From Mesorhizobium sp. ES1-1 (GTDB lineage: Bacteria; Pseudomonadota; Alphaproteobacteria; Rhizobiales; Rhizobiaceae), in NCBI RefSeq assembly GCF_020164785.1, contig NZ_JAIUGX010000012.1:159554-223553 (forward strand): a stretch of DNA of 64,000 nucleotides, in the 5' to 3' direction. Numbering within the stretch: position 1 is the first letter of the stretch; every line of letters begins with the position of its first letter. The notes below the pieces were generated by a model. The model saw only the letters and a list, made by a program, of their open reading frames with translations, did no database searches and was not told the DNA's origin. Shown piece by piece: positions 17,679 through 29,574 of this stretch. A program made the translations under genes and the position numbers.

Positions 17679-19484
17679 TCAGTGATTGTCGCGGGGAATG
17701 CCCTTGGTATGGGCGACATCCTGGTACTTGATCGCCGGCTTCAGCACCATTCCCTCGGAGAACTGGTCGACCATGGAGCGCTGGATTTCCTGCCATGGGG
17801 TCTGGTGCTTGGGATAGTGATAGCCGCCGTCTTTCTGGAGTTCGGCGCGGCGCCTGGCGATTTCCTCGTCGTCGACGAGGATGTTGGCAGTGGCCTTGTT
17901 CAGATCGATGCGGACGCGATCGCCCGTCCTGAGCAGCGCCAGCCCGCCGCCGATGGCGGCTTCCGGAGACGCGTTGAGGATCGAGGGAGAACCCGACGTG
18001 CCGGACTGGCGGCCGTCGCCGATGCAGGCCAGCGCATGGATGCCCTTCTTGATGAGATAGGCCGGCGGCTGCATGTTGACCACCTCGGCGCCGCCTGGAT
18101 AGCCGATCGGGCCTGCGCCTCGCATGAACAGGATCGTGTGCTCGTCGATGCCCTGCGCCGGATCGTCGATGCGGGCGTGGTAATCCTCCGGTCCGTCGAA
18201 GACCATCGCATTGCCCTCGAAGGCCTCGGGATCCTGCGGATTGGACAGATAGCGCTCGCGGAATTCCGGCGAGATGCCGCTGGTCTTCATGATCGCCGAA
18301 TCGAACAAATTGCCGCTCAGATTGATGAAGCCGGCATTTGTCTTCAGCGGCTGGGCGACGCTGCGGATGACGTCGGCGTTCTCGTTGGCGACACCCTCGC
18401 AATTCTCGCCGATCGACTTGCCGTTGACGGTCCGCGCACCCGGATGAGGCAGCAGTCCGCCCTTCATGAGTTCGGCAACGACGGCCGGGACGCCGCCGGC
18501 GTGATGGTAGTCCTCGCCGAGATACTCGCCGGTCGGCTGCAGATTGACCAGCAGCGGGACGTTGAGGCCGGTCGCCTGCCAGTCGTCATTGTCGAGCTTG
18601 ACGCCGAGATGACGCGCGATGGCATTGAGATGGATGGGGGCGTTGGTCGAGCCGCCAATGGCCGAATTGACGACGATGGCGTTCTCGAACGCCTCCCTGG
18701 TCATGATGTCGGACGGCTTCAGGTCTTCATGCACCATCTCGACGATGCGCTTGCCCGTTTCATAGGAAATCTGGCCGCGTTCGCGATAGGGAGCGGGGAT
18801 GGCGGCGGAGCCCGGCAGCTGCATGCCGAGCGCCTCGGCCAGCGAATTCATCGTGGTGGCCGTGCCCATCGTGTTGCAATAACCGGTGGACGGCGCCGAG
18901 GAAGCGACAATGTCCATGAATTCGTCATAGCCGATCTCGCCGGCCGACAGGCGCTGGCGCGATTCCCAGACGATGGTGCCCGAGCCGGTGCGCTTGCCCT
19001 TGTGCCAGCCATTCAGCATCGGACCGACGGAGAGCGCGATAGCGGGGATGTTGACGGTTGCCGCCGCCATCAGCAGGGCCGGCGTGGTCTTGTCGCAGCC
19101 GATGGTCAGCACGACGCCGTCGAGCGGATAGCCGTAAAGCACTTCGACGAGGCCGAGATAGGCAAGGTTGCGGTCGAGCGCCGCTGTCGGGCGCTTGCCG
19201 GTCTCCTGGATCGGATGGCAGGGAAATTCGAACGGAATGCCGCCCATCGAGACGATGCCTTCGCGCACGCGCTTGGCGAGTTCGAGATGGTGGCGGTTGC
19301 AGGGCGAGAGGTCCGAGCCGGTCTGAGCAATGCCGATCAGCGGCTTGCCCGACATCAGTTCGGCGCGCGTCAGGCCGTAATTGAGGTAGCGCTCCAGATA
19401 GAGGGCCGTCATCCCGGGATTGTCGGGATTGTCGAACCACTCCTGCGAGCGAAATTTCTTCTTGCCTGTGGGGGCGCCTGCCAT
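17679..19484 (-). CDS. IlvD/Edd family dehydratase (sugar-acid dehydratase, xylonate/arabonate type)
   Basis: 601 residues. Members dehydrate 2,3-dihydroxy acids using an Fe-S cluster and Mg2+. The N-terminal WFDNPDNPGMTALYLERYLN and the segment AQTGSDLSPCNRHH are characteristic of the pentonate subgroup (D-xylonate or L-arabonate dehydratase) rather than IlvD. Cluster cysteines are seen in SPCNRH, TIGCDKTTP and GYCNTMGT. GDGRQSGTSGSPSIL is the C-terminal signature. The start follows GGAG. It is distinct from the true ilvD at 45911-47755. The sugar acid is not determined, and no pentose genes are adjacent. The 184 bases between this gene and chrA hold only the palindrome. Confidence 0.85.
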   Translation of the reverse strand: MAGAPTGKKKFRSQEWFDNPDNPGMTALYLERYLNYGLTRAELMSGKPLIGIAQTGSDLSPCNRHHLELAKRVREGIVSMGGIPFEFPCHPIQETGKRPTAALDRNLAYLGLVEVLYGYPLDGVVLTIGCDKTTPALLMAAATVNIPAIALSVGPMLNGWHKGKRTGSGTIVWESRQRLSAGEIGYDEFMDIVASSAPSTGYCNTMGTATTMNSLAEALGMQLPGSAAIPAPYRERGQISYETGKRIVEMVHEDLKPSDIMTREAFENAIVVNSAIGGSTNAPIHLNAIARHLGVKLDNDDWQATGLNVPLLVNLQPTGEYLGEDYHHAGGVPAVVAELMKGGLLPHPGARTVNGKSIGENCEGVANENADVIRSVAQPLKTNAGFINLSGNLFDSAIMKTSGISPEFRERYLSNPQDPEAFEGNAMVFDGPEDYHARIDDPAQGIDEHTILFMRGAGPIGYPGGAEVVNMQPPAYLIKKGIHALACIGDGRQSGTSGSPSILNASPEAAIGGGLALLRTGDRVRIDLNKATANILVDDEEIARRRAELQKDGGYHYPKHQTPWQEIQRSMVDQFSEGMVLKPAIKYQDVAHTKGIPRDNH

Positions 19485-19632
19485 CGTCGTCTCCGTATTT
19501 GTAAGACAAATCGATATGGCAACGCGCGGAAGCAGGCAAGAGGGACGCAGGGTCGCAACCGGACTTTGGTGCGATAGACACGCCCCCAACGCTGCGCTAG
19601 GGCTTCGGGCGGTCTTGTCCGGGAGGTTTTTC

Positions 19633-20085
19633 ATGGCGTTGGTGATCGAAGGCGAGGAGCGCATTGCCGCACCCCTGCAAAAAGTCTGGGAAGCACTGAA
19701 CGATCCAGAGGTCTTGAAGGCTACCATTCCCGGCTGCCAGAGCCTCGAGATGACGTCACCGACCGAGATGACGGCGACCGTGGTGGTGAAGATCGGGCCG
19801 ATCAAGGCGACCTTCAATGGCGAGGTGACGCTGAAGAACCTCAATCCACCGCACTCCTACACGATCCAGGGCGAAGGCAAGGGTGGCATCGCCGGCTTCG
19901 CCAAGGGCGGCGCCGATGTGACGCTGAGCGAGGATGGGCCGGATGTCACGGTGTTGAAATACGCCGCCAAGGCCGATGTCGGCGGCAAGATCGCCCAGCT
20001 TGGCAGCAGGCTGATCGAATCGACCTCTAAGAAGCTGGCGGGTCAGTTCTTTTCGAGCTTTGGCGAGAAGGTGGGCGCGGCGTAA
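19633..20085 (+). CDS. CoxG-like SRPBCC family protein
   Basis: 150 residues of the START/Bet v 1 (SRPBCC) fold, of the carbon monoxide dehydrogenase subunit G (CoxG) family. Typical features are IAAPLQKVWEALNDPEVLKATIPGC at the N-terminus (quoted across the domain start), the GPIKATFNGEVTL strand and the IQGEGKGG loop. CoxG helps anchor or mature CO dehydrogenase at the membrane, but no cox structural genes occur here, so the role is open. Start after GGGAGG, divergent from the dehydratase. Confidence 0.8.
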   Translation: MALVIEGEERIAAPLQKVWEALNDPEVLKATIPGCQSLEMTSPTEMTATVVVKIGPIKATFNGEVTLKNLNPPHSYTIQGEGKGGIAGFAKGGADVTLSEDGPDVTVLKYAAKADVGGKIAQLGSRLIESTSKKLAGQFFSSFGEKVGAA

Positions 20086-20107
20086 TCCTCGTCGCCTGCC
20101 CTTCCCG

Positions 20108-21286
<1,179 letters not shown>

Positions 21287-21362
21287 GGCTTTTTCCCAGG
21301 GCGTTCAGCTGCGGCTCAGATAGTGCAGATCGGTGGCGAGTCCAAGCGCCACGATGGCTGCC

Positions 21363-22367
21363 TCACCTCACCAGGTCTGTCGCAAGGTAGGTGAGCGCCG
21401 AAATCGCCGCGGTTGCCGGCAAGGTGACGACCCAGGCGACGACAATGTTGCCGGCGAGGCCCCAGCGCACAGCCGAAACGCGGCGGGCGGCGCCGACGCC
21501 GATGATCGCGCCGGTGATCGTGTGGGTGGTCGACACTGGGACTCCGAGCCAGGTGGCGGCGAACAGCGTGATGGCGCCGCCGGTTTCGGCGCAGAAGCCC
21601 TGCATCGGGTTGAGCCGCGTGATCTTCGACCCCATGGTGTGGACGATGCGCCATCCCCCGAACAAGGTGCCGAGCGCCAGCGCCGACTGGCAGGTGAGCA
21701 CGACCCAGAGCGGCACGTAAAAAGTGCTGCCGAGCATCCCTTGCGAATAGAGCAGCACGGCGATGATCCCCATCGTCTTCTGGGCATCATTGCCGCCGTG
21801 GCCGAGCGAATAGAGCGATGCGGAAAAGAACTGCATTATCCGAAAGGTGCTGTCCACGGCGAAAGGTGTCTGGCGCACGAACAGCCAGGAGACCACCAGG
21901 ACCAGGACAAGCGCGAGCACAAAGCCGGTTGCCGGCGACAGGACGATCGCCGCGACGGTCTTGCCAAGTCCCGTCCAGACGATGGCGCCGAAGCCTGCTT
22001 TCGCCACCCCGGCGCCAACCAGACCGCCGATCAGGGCGTGCGAGCTGCTCGACGGAATGCCGGCGATCCAGGTCACGACATTCCACACAATGGCGCCGAC
22101 AAGGGCGGCAAAGATCACCGCCGGAGTGACGATGCTGACGTCGACGATGCCTTTTCCCACGGTCTCCGCGACATGAAGGCCGAAGAACATGAAGGCGATG
22201 AAATTGAAGAAGGCGGCCCACAGCACCGCATATTGCGGCCTGAGCACGCGGGTGGAAACTATGGTAGCGATCGAGTTGGCGGCATCGTGCAACCCGTTGA
22301 GGAAGTCGAAGAACAGCGCCACGGCGACGAGGCCGATCAGCATGGGAAAGGCGATGGTCGCCTCCAT
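21363..22367 (-). CDS. pit: Inorganic phosphate transporter, Pit family
   Basis: 334-residue polytopic membrane protein. Both halves of the PHO4 signature are present: DFLNGLHDAANSIATIVST at the N-terminus and GHGGNDAQKTMGIIA in the middle, with GVPVSTTHTITGAIIGVG in the second half. It is a low-affinity phosphate or metal-phosphate symporter driven by protons. The ATG is three bases after the stop of the DUF47 gene, so the two form an operon, a common rhizobial arrangement (orfA-pit). Confidence 0.92.
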   Translation of the reverse strand: MEATIAFPMLIGLVAVALFFDFLNGLHDAANSIATIVSTRVLRPQYAVLWAAFFNFIAFMFFGLHVAETVGKGIVDVSIVTPAVIFAALVGAIVWNVVTWIAGIPSSSSHALIGGLVGAGVAKAGFGAIVWTGLGKTVAAIVLSPATGFVLALVLVLVVSWLFVRQTPFAVDSTFRIMQFFSASLYSLGHGGNDAQKTMGIIAVLLYSQGMLGSTFYVPLWVVLTCQSALALGTLFGGWRIVHTMGSKITRLNPMQGFCAETGGAITLFAATWLGVPVSTTHTITGAIIGVGAARRVSAVRWGLAGNIVVAWVVTLPATAAISALTYLATDLVR

Positions 22368-22370
22368 GGT

Positions 22371-23012
22371 CTAGACGTTCTCGATCACGATGCCGCTGAT
22401 CTCGTTGGCAACGTCTTCGAAACGGTCGACCACCTTTTCCAGCTGACCATAGATTTCGCTGCCGATCAGGTAGGCCATGGCATCGCTGGCGCCATGGCGC
22501 CTGAACAGGTCTTTGAGACCCTGCTCGTGCAGATCGTCCGCGCGGCTTTCGACACGCATGACTTCTTCGGCGATGGCGTTGAGACGGACCGTGTTGCTGC
22601 CGACCTTGGCAAGCAGCGGGATGGCCTCGGCCACGAGCTTTGCGGCAGAAACGATGACGCCACCCATTTCCTGCATCAGCGGATCGAACTCCTTTCTTTC
22701 GAACAGCCTCACGGTCTTGACCGTCTTATGCATCATGTCGATGGCGTCATCCATGGACTGGATCAGGTCCTTGATGTCACCGCGATCGAAAGGGGTGATG
22801 AACGAGCGCCGAACCGCCAGAAGCACTTCGGCGGTGATGTGGTCGGCTTCATCCTCGAGATCGACAATTCTCTTGCACCAGTGTTCGATGTCGTTGCCCT
22901 GCAGCAATTGCTGCAGGGCCTCGGCACCACCGACGGTCGTGCGGGAATGGCGTTCGAACAGGTCGAAAAAGCGATCTTCGCGCGGCAACAGCTTGCGGAA
23001 CCAGCCCAGCAC
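22371..23012 (-). CDS. DUF47 / PhoU-like Pit accessory protein
   Basis: 213 residues, all-helical, PhoU_div (DUF47) family. It begins VLGWFRKLLPREDRFFDLFERH from a GTG start, with AGGGAGG six bases upstream. The acidic motifs IVDLEDEADHIT and VESRADDLHEQG are the metal-binding E/DxxxD-type repeats of PhoU-like proteins. It is encoded directly before pit and is thought to modulate Pit-dependent phosphate uptake. A longer frame reaching 23615 has no family similarity and overlaps the LysR gene. Confidence 0.88.
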   Translation of the reverse strand: MLGWFRKLLPREDRFFDLFERHSRTTVGGAEALQQLLQGNDIEHWCKRIVDLEDEADHITAEVLLAVRRSFITPFDRGDIKDLIQSMDDAIDMMHKTVKTVRLFERKEFDPLMQEMGGVIVSAAKLVAEAIPLLAKVGSNTVRLNAIAEEVMRVESRADDLHEQGLKDLFRRHGASDAMAYLIGSEIYGQLEKVVDRFEDVANEISGIVIENV

Positions 23013-23184
23013 GTCCGACCTCCCTGACCCGTCATTACTAAATATTGTGATCCCACCACATAGCGCCCTATCCGTCCTTGGGAAACCAGTAGCCGGCTCA
23101 AAGATGTGGATGCGGACATTGCGCAAGGCGCTTGCGGGGAAACGTGATTTCCCCGACGTTGCGCGTGACGACTGGACGAATGGC

Positions 23185-24084
23185 ATGATCGACAAGCTGG
23201 AATTCTTCATCGCCTTGGCCAAGGAAGAGCATTTCGGCCGCGCGGCCGAAGTGTGCGGCGTCACCCAGCCGACCCTGTCGGCGGGAATCAAGCAGTTGGA
23301 GGGGCAACTCGGCGTCATGCTGGTGCTGCGCGGGTCGCGCTTCCAGGGGCTTACCCCCGAAGGCATCCAGGTTTTGGCCTGGGCGCGCCGCATCGTCGGC
23401 GACACCCGCGCCATGCGCGAGGAAATGCGCGCGGCGCGGCATGGCTTGTCGGGCCGCATCCGCATCGCTGCCATCCCGACGGCGCTGGCCATGCTGCCGC
23501 GGCTGACCACGCCGTTCCGCGAAAAGCATCCCGGCGTCACCTTCTCGGTGCTTTCGCGCACATCGATCGAGGTGTTGTCGCTGCTCGGCAATTTCGACAT
23601 CGACGCCGGCATCACCTATCTCGACAACGAGCCCCTGGGGCGGGTGACCAGCGTACCGCTCTATGACGAGCGCTACCAATTGATCACCGCCGCGGGAAAT
23701 CCCTATTCCGATCGTGACAAAGTGACATGGGTGGAACTTAGCCAATTGCCGCTCTGCCTGCTGACGCCGGACATGCAGAACCGCCGTATCATCGACCACC
23801 ATCTCGCCGAAGCGGGCGTGCAGGTGCGGCCGACGCTCGAATCAAATTCCATGATCGTGCTGTTCTCGCATATCCGCACCGGCAAATGGTCGTCGATCAT
23901 GCCGCTCAACCTTGCGGAAACGTTCGGTTTTTCGGAGCCGATCCGGGCCATCCCGATCGTCGAGCCGGATGCCCGGCACACGGTAGGCCTGGTTGCGGCC
24001 CCGCGCGAACCGCATACGCCGCTGGTCTCGGCGCTGCTGGACGAGGCGATGGCGCTGGCGGACGATTTCCACGGCAATCGTTGA
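23185..24084 (+). CDS. LysR-family transcriptional regulator of the formate dehydrogenase operon (probable FdsR)
   Basis: 299 residues. The N-terminal winged HTH (3-62) includes HFGRAAEVCGVTQPTLSAGI, followed by a periplasmic-binding-like effector domain from about residue 90. It lies 190 bases upstream of fdsG on the same strand. The space between contains a T-N11-A inverted repeat, so control of fds is likely. LysR regulators adjacent to fds operons are known in other proteobacteria. The start at 23185 matches the family N-terminus but has a weak ribosome binding site; a start at 23104 would add 27 residues. Confidence 0.87.
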   Translation: MIDKLEFFIALAKEEHFGRAAEVCGVTQPTLSAGIKQLEGQLGVMLVLRGSRFQGLTPEGIQVLAWARRIVGDTRAMREEMRAARHGLSGRIRIAAIPTALAMLPRLTTPFREKHPGVTFSVLSRTSIEVLSLLGNFDIDAGITYLDNEPLGRVTSVPLYDERYQLITAAGNPYSDRDKVTWVELSQLPLCLLTPDMQNRRIIDHHLAEAGVQVRPTLESNSMIVLFSHIRTGKWSSIMPLNLAETFGFSEPIRAIPIVEPDARHTVGLVAAPREPHTPLVSALLDEAMALADDFHGNR

Positions 24085-24274
24085 GCTAGACAGTGCATGC
24101 TGTTTCCGCTTGATAGAAGATTTCTATCGAGCAACGAAACCGCTTTATTGATTTCAGGGGTTTTCTCTGATTTCTTAAACACTTAGCGATAAAGCGGCGC
24201 AAGCATGTCGTTGTGGCCAGACCGTTTCATGCGGCGGGACGATATCATGGCCGCCACCATAGGGAGGGCGCTGC
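24085..24274 (+). promoter_or_regulatory. fds promoter region with LysR-type operator
   Basis: GATAGAA (24112-24118) and TTCTATC (24122-24128) form a perfect inverted repeat around GAT and contain the T-N11-A core of LysR binding sites. A second inverted pair, CCGCTTTAT (24140-24148) and ATAAAGCGG (24189-24197), flanks an AT-rich stretch that may hold the promoter. GGGAGGG precedes the fdsG start. Confidence 0.6.
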
Positions 24275-24750
24275 ATGCCAATGCAGCTTGCAAGTACCGA
24301 GATCACTTCGCGCACCGCGGCGATCGTCCAGGAGATGAAGGGCCTCGAAGGGCCTCTGCTGCCGATCCTCCACGGCATCCAGGAAGAGTTCGGCCATGTG
24401 CCACAGGATGCGTTGCCGGTCATAGCGGAGGCGCTGAACATCTCGAGGGCGGAGGTCCATGGCGTGGTCACCTTCTACCATGATTACCGCAGCCACCCCG
24501 CCGGGCGCCATGTGCTCAAGGTCTGCCAGGCGGAAGCCTGCCAGTCGATGGGGTCGGACGCAGTCGCGGCGAAGCTCAAGCAGCTACTGGGCATCGGCTT
24601 CCACGAGACGACGCGCGACGGGTCGGTAACGCTGGAGCCGGTCTACTGCCTCGGACTTTGCGCCTGCGCTCCAGCGGCGATGCTGGACGGGCAGGTGATC
24701 GGCCGGCTCGATGACGAAAAGCTGGACGAGATCGTCGCCGAGGTACGCTC

Positions 24751-24754
<4 letters not shown>
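24275..24754 (+). CDS. fdsG: Formate dehydrogenase gamma subunit FdsG
   Basis: 159 residues, NuoE-like thioredoxin-fold [2Fe-2S] protein. The four cluster cysteines are visible in KVCQAEACQSMG and in YCLGLCACAPA. The N-terminal helical domain includes LLPILHGIQEEFGHVP. It passes electrons between FdsA and the FMN/NAD subunit FdsB in the cytosolic NAD-dependent formate dehydrogenase. First gene of the operon; the stop overlaps the fdsB start by four bases. Confidence 0.95.
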
Positions 24755-26307
<1,553 letters not shown>

Positions 26308-26315
26308 GAGCCGCC

Positions 26316-29192
26316 ATGGGTCTCGTTCAGGAAATCGACTACGGCACGCCGGCGTCGGGCTCGCAGAAGCAGGTGACGCTGACGGTCGACGGATTCACGG
26401 TGACGGTGCCGGAAGGCACCTCGATCATGCGCGCCTCGATGGAAGCCGGCATTGCCATCCCTAAGCTGTGCGCCACCGACATGGTCGACGCCTTCGGTTC
26501 CTGCCGGCTGTGCCTGGTCGAGATAGACGGCCGCAACGGCACGCCCTCCTCCTGCACGACGCCGGTGGCGCCAGGCATGGTCGTGCACACCCAGACCGGC
26601 CGTCTGAAGGACATCCGCCGCGGCGTCATGGAGCTCTACATCTCCGATCATCCGCTCGACTGCCTGACCTGCGCCGCCAATGGCGATTGCGAGCTGCAGA
26701 CGCAGGCCGGCATCGTTGGCCTGCGCGATGTGCGCTATGGCTACGAAGGCGACAACCACGTCTTCAAGAAGAACGATGGCGTCGAGAACTTCAAATGGAT
26801 GGCCAAGGACGAGTCCAACCCGTACTTCACCTATGATCCGTCGAAATGCATCGTCTGCTCGCGTTGCGTGCGCGCTTGCGAGGAGGTGCAGGGGACCTTT
26901 GCTCTGACGATCGAGGGCCGCGGCTTCGGCAGCCGGGTTTCGCCGGGCATGCATGAATTGTTCATCGATTCGGAATGCGTATCCTGCGGCGCCTGCGTGC
27001 AGGCCTGCCCGACGGCGACTCTGACCGAAAAGTCGGTCATCCAGATTGGCCAGCCGGAGCATTCCGTGGTCACCACCTGCGCCTATTGCGGCGTCGGATG
27101 CTCGTTCAAGGCCGAGATGCGCGGTGACGAACTGGTGCGCATGGTGCCCTACAAGGACGGCAAGGCCAATCGCGGCCATTCCTGCGTCAAGGGCCGCTTC
27201 GCCTATGGCTACTCGACCCACAAGGACCGCATCCTCAACCCGATGATCCGCGAGAAGATCACCGACCCCTGGCGCGAAGTGTCGTGGGAGGAGGCGCTGA
27301 CCCACACGGCCAATGAATTCCGCCGCATCCAGTACCAGTATGGGCGCACCGCGATCGGCGGCATCACCTCGTCGCGTTGCACGAATGAGGAAACCTACCT
27401 GGTGCAGAAGCTGATCCGCCAGGGCTTCCGCAACAACAACGTCGACACCTGCGCCCGCGTCTGCCACTCGCCGACGGGCTATGGTCTCGGCCAGACATTC
27501 GGCACGTCGGCGGGCACGCAGGACTTCGATTCGGTCGAGAAGACGGACGTGGTGATGATCATCGGCGCCAACCCCGCCGCCGCTCACCCGGTCTTCGCCT
27601 CGCGGCTGAAGAAGCGGCTGCGCCAGGGCGCCAAGCTCATCGTGATCGACCCGCGCCGCACCGAGATGGTGAAGTCGCCGCACGTCGAAGCCGCACACCA
27701 CCTGCCGCTCAAGCCCGGCACCAATGTCGCCGTGGTCACGTCGCTGGCCCATGTCATCATCACCGAAGGGCTATTCGACGAAGCCTTCATCCGCGAACGC
27801 TGCGACTGGGACGAGTTCCAGGATTGGGCGTCGTTCGTCGCACTGCCGGAAAACAGCCCTGAAGTCGTCGGCGCGCTGGCCAATGTCGACCCCGAAGAGA
27901 TCCGCGGCGCGGCGCGGCTGTTCGCGCGCGGCGGCAATGGCGCGATCTATTACGGCCTCGGCGTGACGGAACACAGCCAGGGCTCGACCACGGTGATCGC
28001 CATCGCCAACCTCGCCATGGCGACCGGCAATGTCGGACGCCCCGGCGTCGGCGTGAATCCGCTGCGCGGCCAGAACAATGTGCAGGGTTCCTGCGACATG
28101 GGCTCGTTCCCGCACGAGCTTCCGGGGTACCGCCACGTCTCCGGCGACGCGGTGCGCGACATCTATGAGAGCCTGTGGGGCGTGAAGCTCGACGACGAGC
28201 CTGGCCTGCGCATCCCCAACATGCTGGACGCCGCCGTCGACGGCTCGTTCAAGGGCCTCTACGTACAGGGCGAGGACATATTGCAGTCCGATCCCGACAC
28301 CAAGCATGTCGCGGCCGGCCTCGCCGCCATGGAATGCGTTGTCGTGCATGACCTGTTCCTCAACGAAACAGCCAATTACGCGCATGTCTTCCTGCCGGGT
28401 TCGACCTTCCTCGAAAAGGACGGCACGTTCACCAATGCCGAGCGCCGCATCAACCGCGTGCGCAAGGTTATGGCGCCGAAGAATGGCTTGGCCGACTGGG
28501 AAGTGACACAGAAACTCGCCCAGACCATGGGATTGGCGTGGGACTATCAGCATCCGTCCGAGATCATGGACGAGATCGCCAAGACGACGCCGAGCTTCGC
28601 CAGCGTGTCCTATGATTATCTGGAAAAGATGGGCTCGGTGCAGTGGCCCTGCAATGAGAAGGCGCCGGAAGGCACGCCGATCATGCACATTGACGGCTTC
28701 GTGCGCGGCAAGGGCAAGTTCATCCGCACCGAATATGTGGCGACGGACGAGAGGACCGGCCCGCGCTTCCCGCTGCTTTTGACCACCGGGCGCATCCTCA
28801 GCCAGTACAATGTCGGCGCGCAGACAAGGCGCACCGAGAACATCGTCTGGCACAGCGAGGACCGGCTCGAGATCCACCCGCACGACGCCGAGAACCGTGG
28901 CCTGCGCGATGGCGACTGGGTGCGGCTGACCAGCCGTTCGGGCGAGACGACGCTGCGGGCGCTGATCACCGACCGGGTGTCCCCCGGCGTGGTCTACACG
29001 ACCTTCCACCATCCCGACACGCAGGCCAACGTCATCACCACCGACTTCTCCGACTGGGCGACCAACTGTCCGGAGTACAAGGTGACGGCGGTGCAGGTCG
29101 GCGCGTCCAACGGACCGTCGGAATGGCAGCGCGATTATAACGAGCAGGCGGAGCAGAGCCGGCGTATCGCCACGCTGCAAGCTGCGGAGTGA
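26316..29192 (+). CDS. fdsA: Formate dehydrogenase alpha subunit FdsA (Mo-bisMGD, catalytic)
   Basis: 958 residues. The N-terminal NuoG-like [2Fe-2S] domain has CATDMVDAFGSCRLC. Next come a histidine/cysteine [4Fe-4S] site (HPLDCLTCAANGDCELQ), two ferredoxin-type clusters (CIVCSRCVRACEE and CVSCGACVQACPT) and the catalytic-domain cluster (TTCAYCGVGC). A molybdopterin domain completes the protein. The Mo ligand is Cys383 in CARVCHSPTGYG, so this is a Cys rather than a selenocysteine enzyme. It oxidises formate to CO2. Start after AGGAG; a longer frame overlapping fdsB is rejected. Confidence 0.95.
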   Translation: MGLVQEIDYGTPASGSQKQVTLTVDGFTVTVPEGTSIMRASMEAGIAIPKLCATDMVDAFGSCRLCLVEIDGRNGTPSSCTTPVAPGMVVHTQTGRLKDIRRGVMELYISDHPLDCLTCAANGDCELQTQAGIVGLRDVRYGYEGDNHVFKKNDGVENFKWMAKDESNPYFTYDPSKCIVCSRCVRACEEVQGTFALTIEGRGFGSRVSPGMHELFIDSECVSCGACVQACPTATLTEKSVIQIGQPEHSVVTTCAYCGVGCSFKAEMRGDELVRMVPYKDGKANRGHSCVKGRFAYGYSTHKDRILNPMIREKITDPWREVSWEEALTHTANEFRRIQYQYGRTAIGGITSSRCTNEETYLVQKLIRQGFRNNNVDTCARVCHSPTGYGLGQTFGTSAGTQDFDSVEKTDVVMIIGANPAAAHPVFASRLKKRLRQGAKLIVIDPRRTEMVKSPHVEAAHHLPLKPGTNVAVVTSLAHVIITEGLFDEAFIRERCDWDEFQDWASFVALPENSPEVVGALANVDPEEIRGAARLFARGGNGAIYYGLGVTEHSQGSTTVIAIANLAMATGNVGRPGVGVNPLRGQNNVQGSCDMGSFPHELPGYRHVSGDAVRDIYESLWGVKLDDEPGLRIPNMLDAAVDGSFKGLYVQGEDILQSDPDTKHVAAGLAAMECVVVHDLFLNETANYAHVFLPGSTFLEKDGTFTNAERRINRVRKVMAPKNGLADWEVTQKLAQTMGLAWDYQHPSEIMDEIAKTTPSFASVSYDYLEKMGSVQWPCNEKAPEGTPIMHIDGFVRGKGKFIRTEYVATDERTGPRFPLLLTTGRILSQYNVGAQTRRTENIVWHSEDRLEIHPHDAENRGLRDGDWVRLTSRSGETTLRALITDRVSPGVVYTTFHHPDTQANVITTDFSDWATNCPEYKVTAVQVGASNGPSEWQRDYNEQAEQSRRIATLQAAE

Positions 29193-29238
29193 TTGTGTCG
29201 AGGCGTTCGACAATAAGGGCCTTGATATCGACGATCAG

Positions 29239-29384
29239 TCGACCCCCACTCCGTCGAGCTACGCTCGACACCTCTCCCCCGGTCGACGGGGGAGAGGAAG
29301 GGCGCGAGCTTATGATGGCGAACTCCCTTCCTCTCCCTCCGGAGGGGGGAGAGGTGGCTCGGCGAAGCCGAGACGGAGTGGGGG
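29239..29384. repeat. Palindromic intergenic repeat (family C) between fdsA and fdhD
   Basis: The outer arms CCCCCACTCCGTC (29243-29255) and GACGGAGTGGGGG (29372-29384) are exact complements, and inner CCTCTCCCCC/GGGGGAGAGG arms also pair. Such RIME-like elements are common in rhizobial intergenic DNA. The whole gap 29193-29574 (382 bases) holds this element and the half copy below, and no gene. Confidence 0.75.
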
Positions 29385-29457
29385 AAGCCGGTTCTGTCAC
29401 GCGCATCGCCCGAGGGTCCGGCACAACGCCGCGGACGCCTGATCTATCGCAGAGCAA

Positions 29458-29530
29458 TCGACCCTCACTCCATCGAGCTTCGCTCGACGCCTCTCCCCCG
29501 ATCGACGGGACAGAGGAAAGGCGCGAGCTT
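29458..29530. repeat. Diverged direct copy of the left half of the family C repeat
   Basis: 73 bases that align without gaps to 29239-29311, with about eight mismatches. Both copies end in GGCGCGAGCTT. It lies 44 bases before fdhD. Confidence 0.75.
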
Positions 29531-29574
29531 GCCCAGCTGTTGCGAAAAGCGGACCGGACAGAAGGCGTTGCCCG

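Noticed and set aside
17682..19577. 631-codon open frame antisense to the IlvD/Edd dehydratase
   Set aside because: Low-complexity Arg/Asp-rich translation typical of antisense shadows; the sense frame is a full dehydratase.
22477..23184. N-terminal extension of the LysR regulator through the DUF47 gene
   Set aside because: It is antisense to the DUF47 gene, and the HTH begins normally a few residues after 23185.
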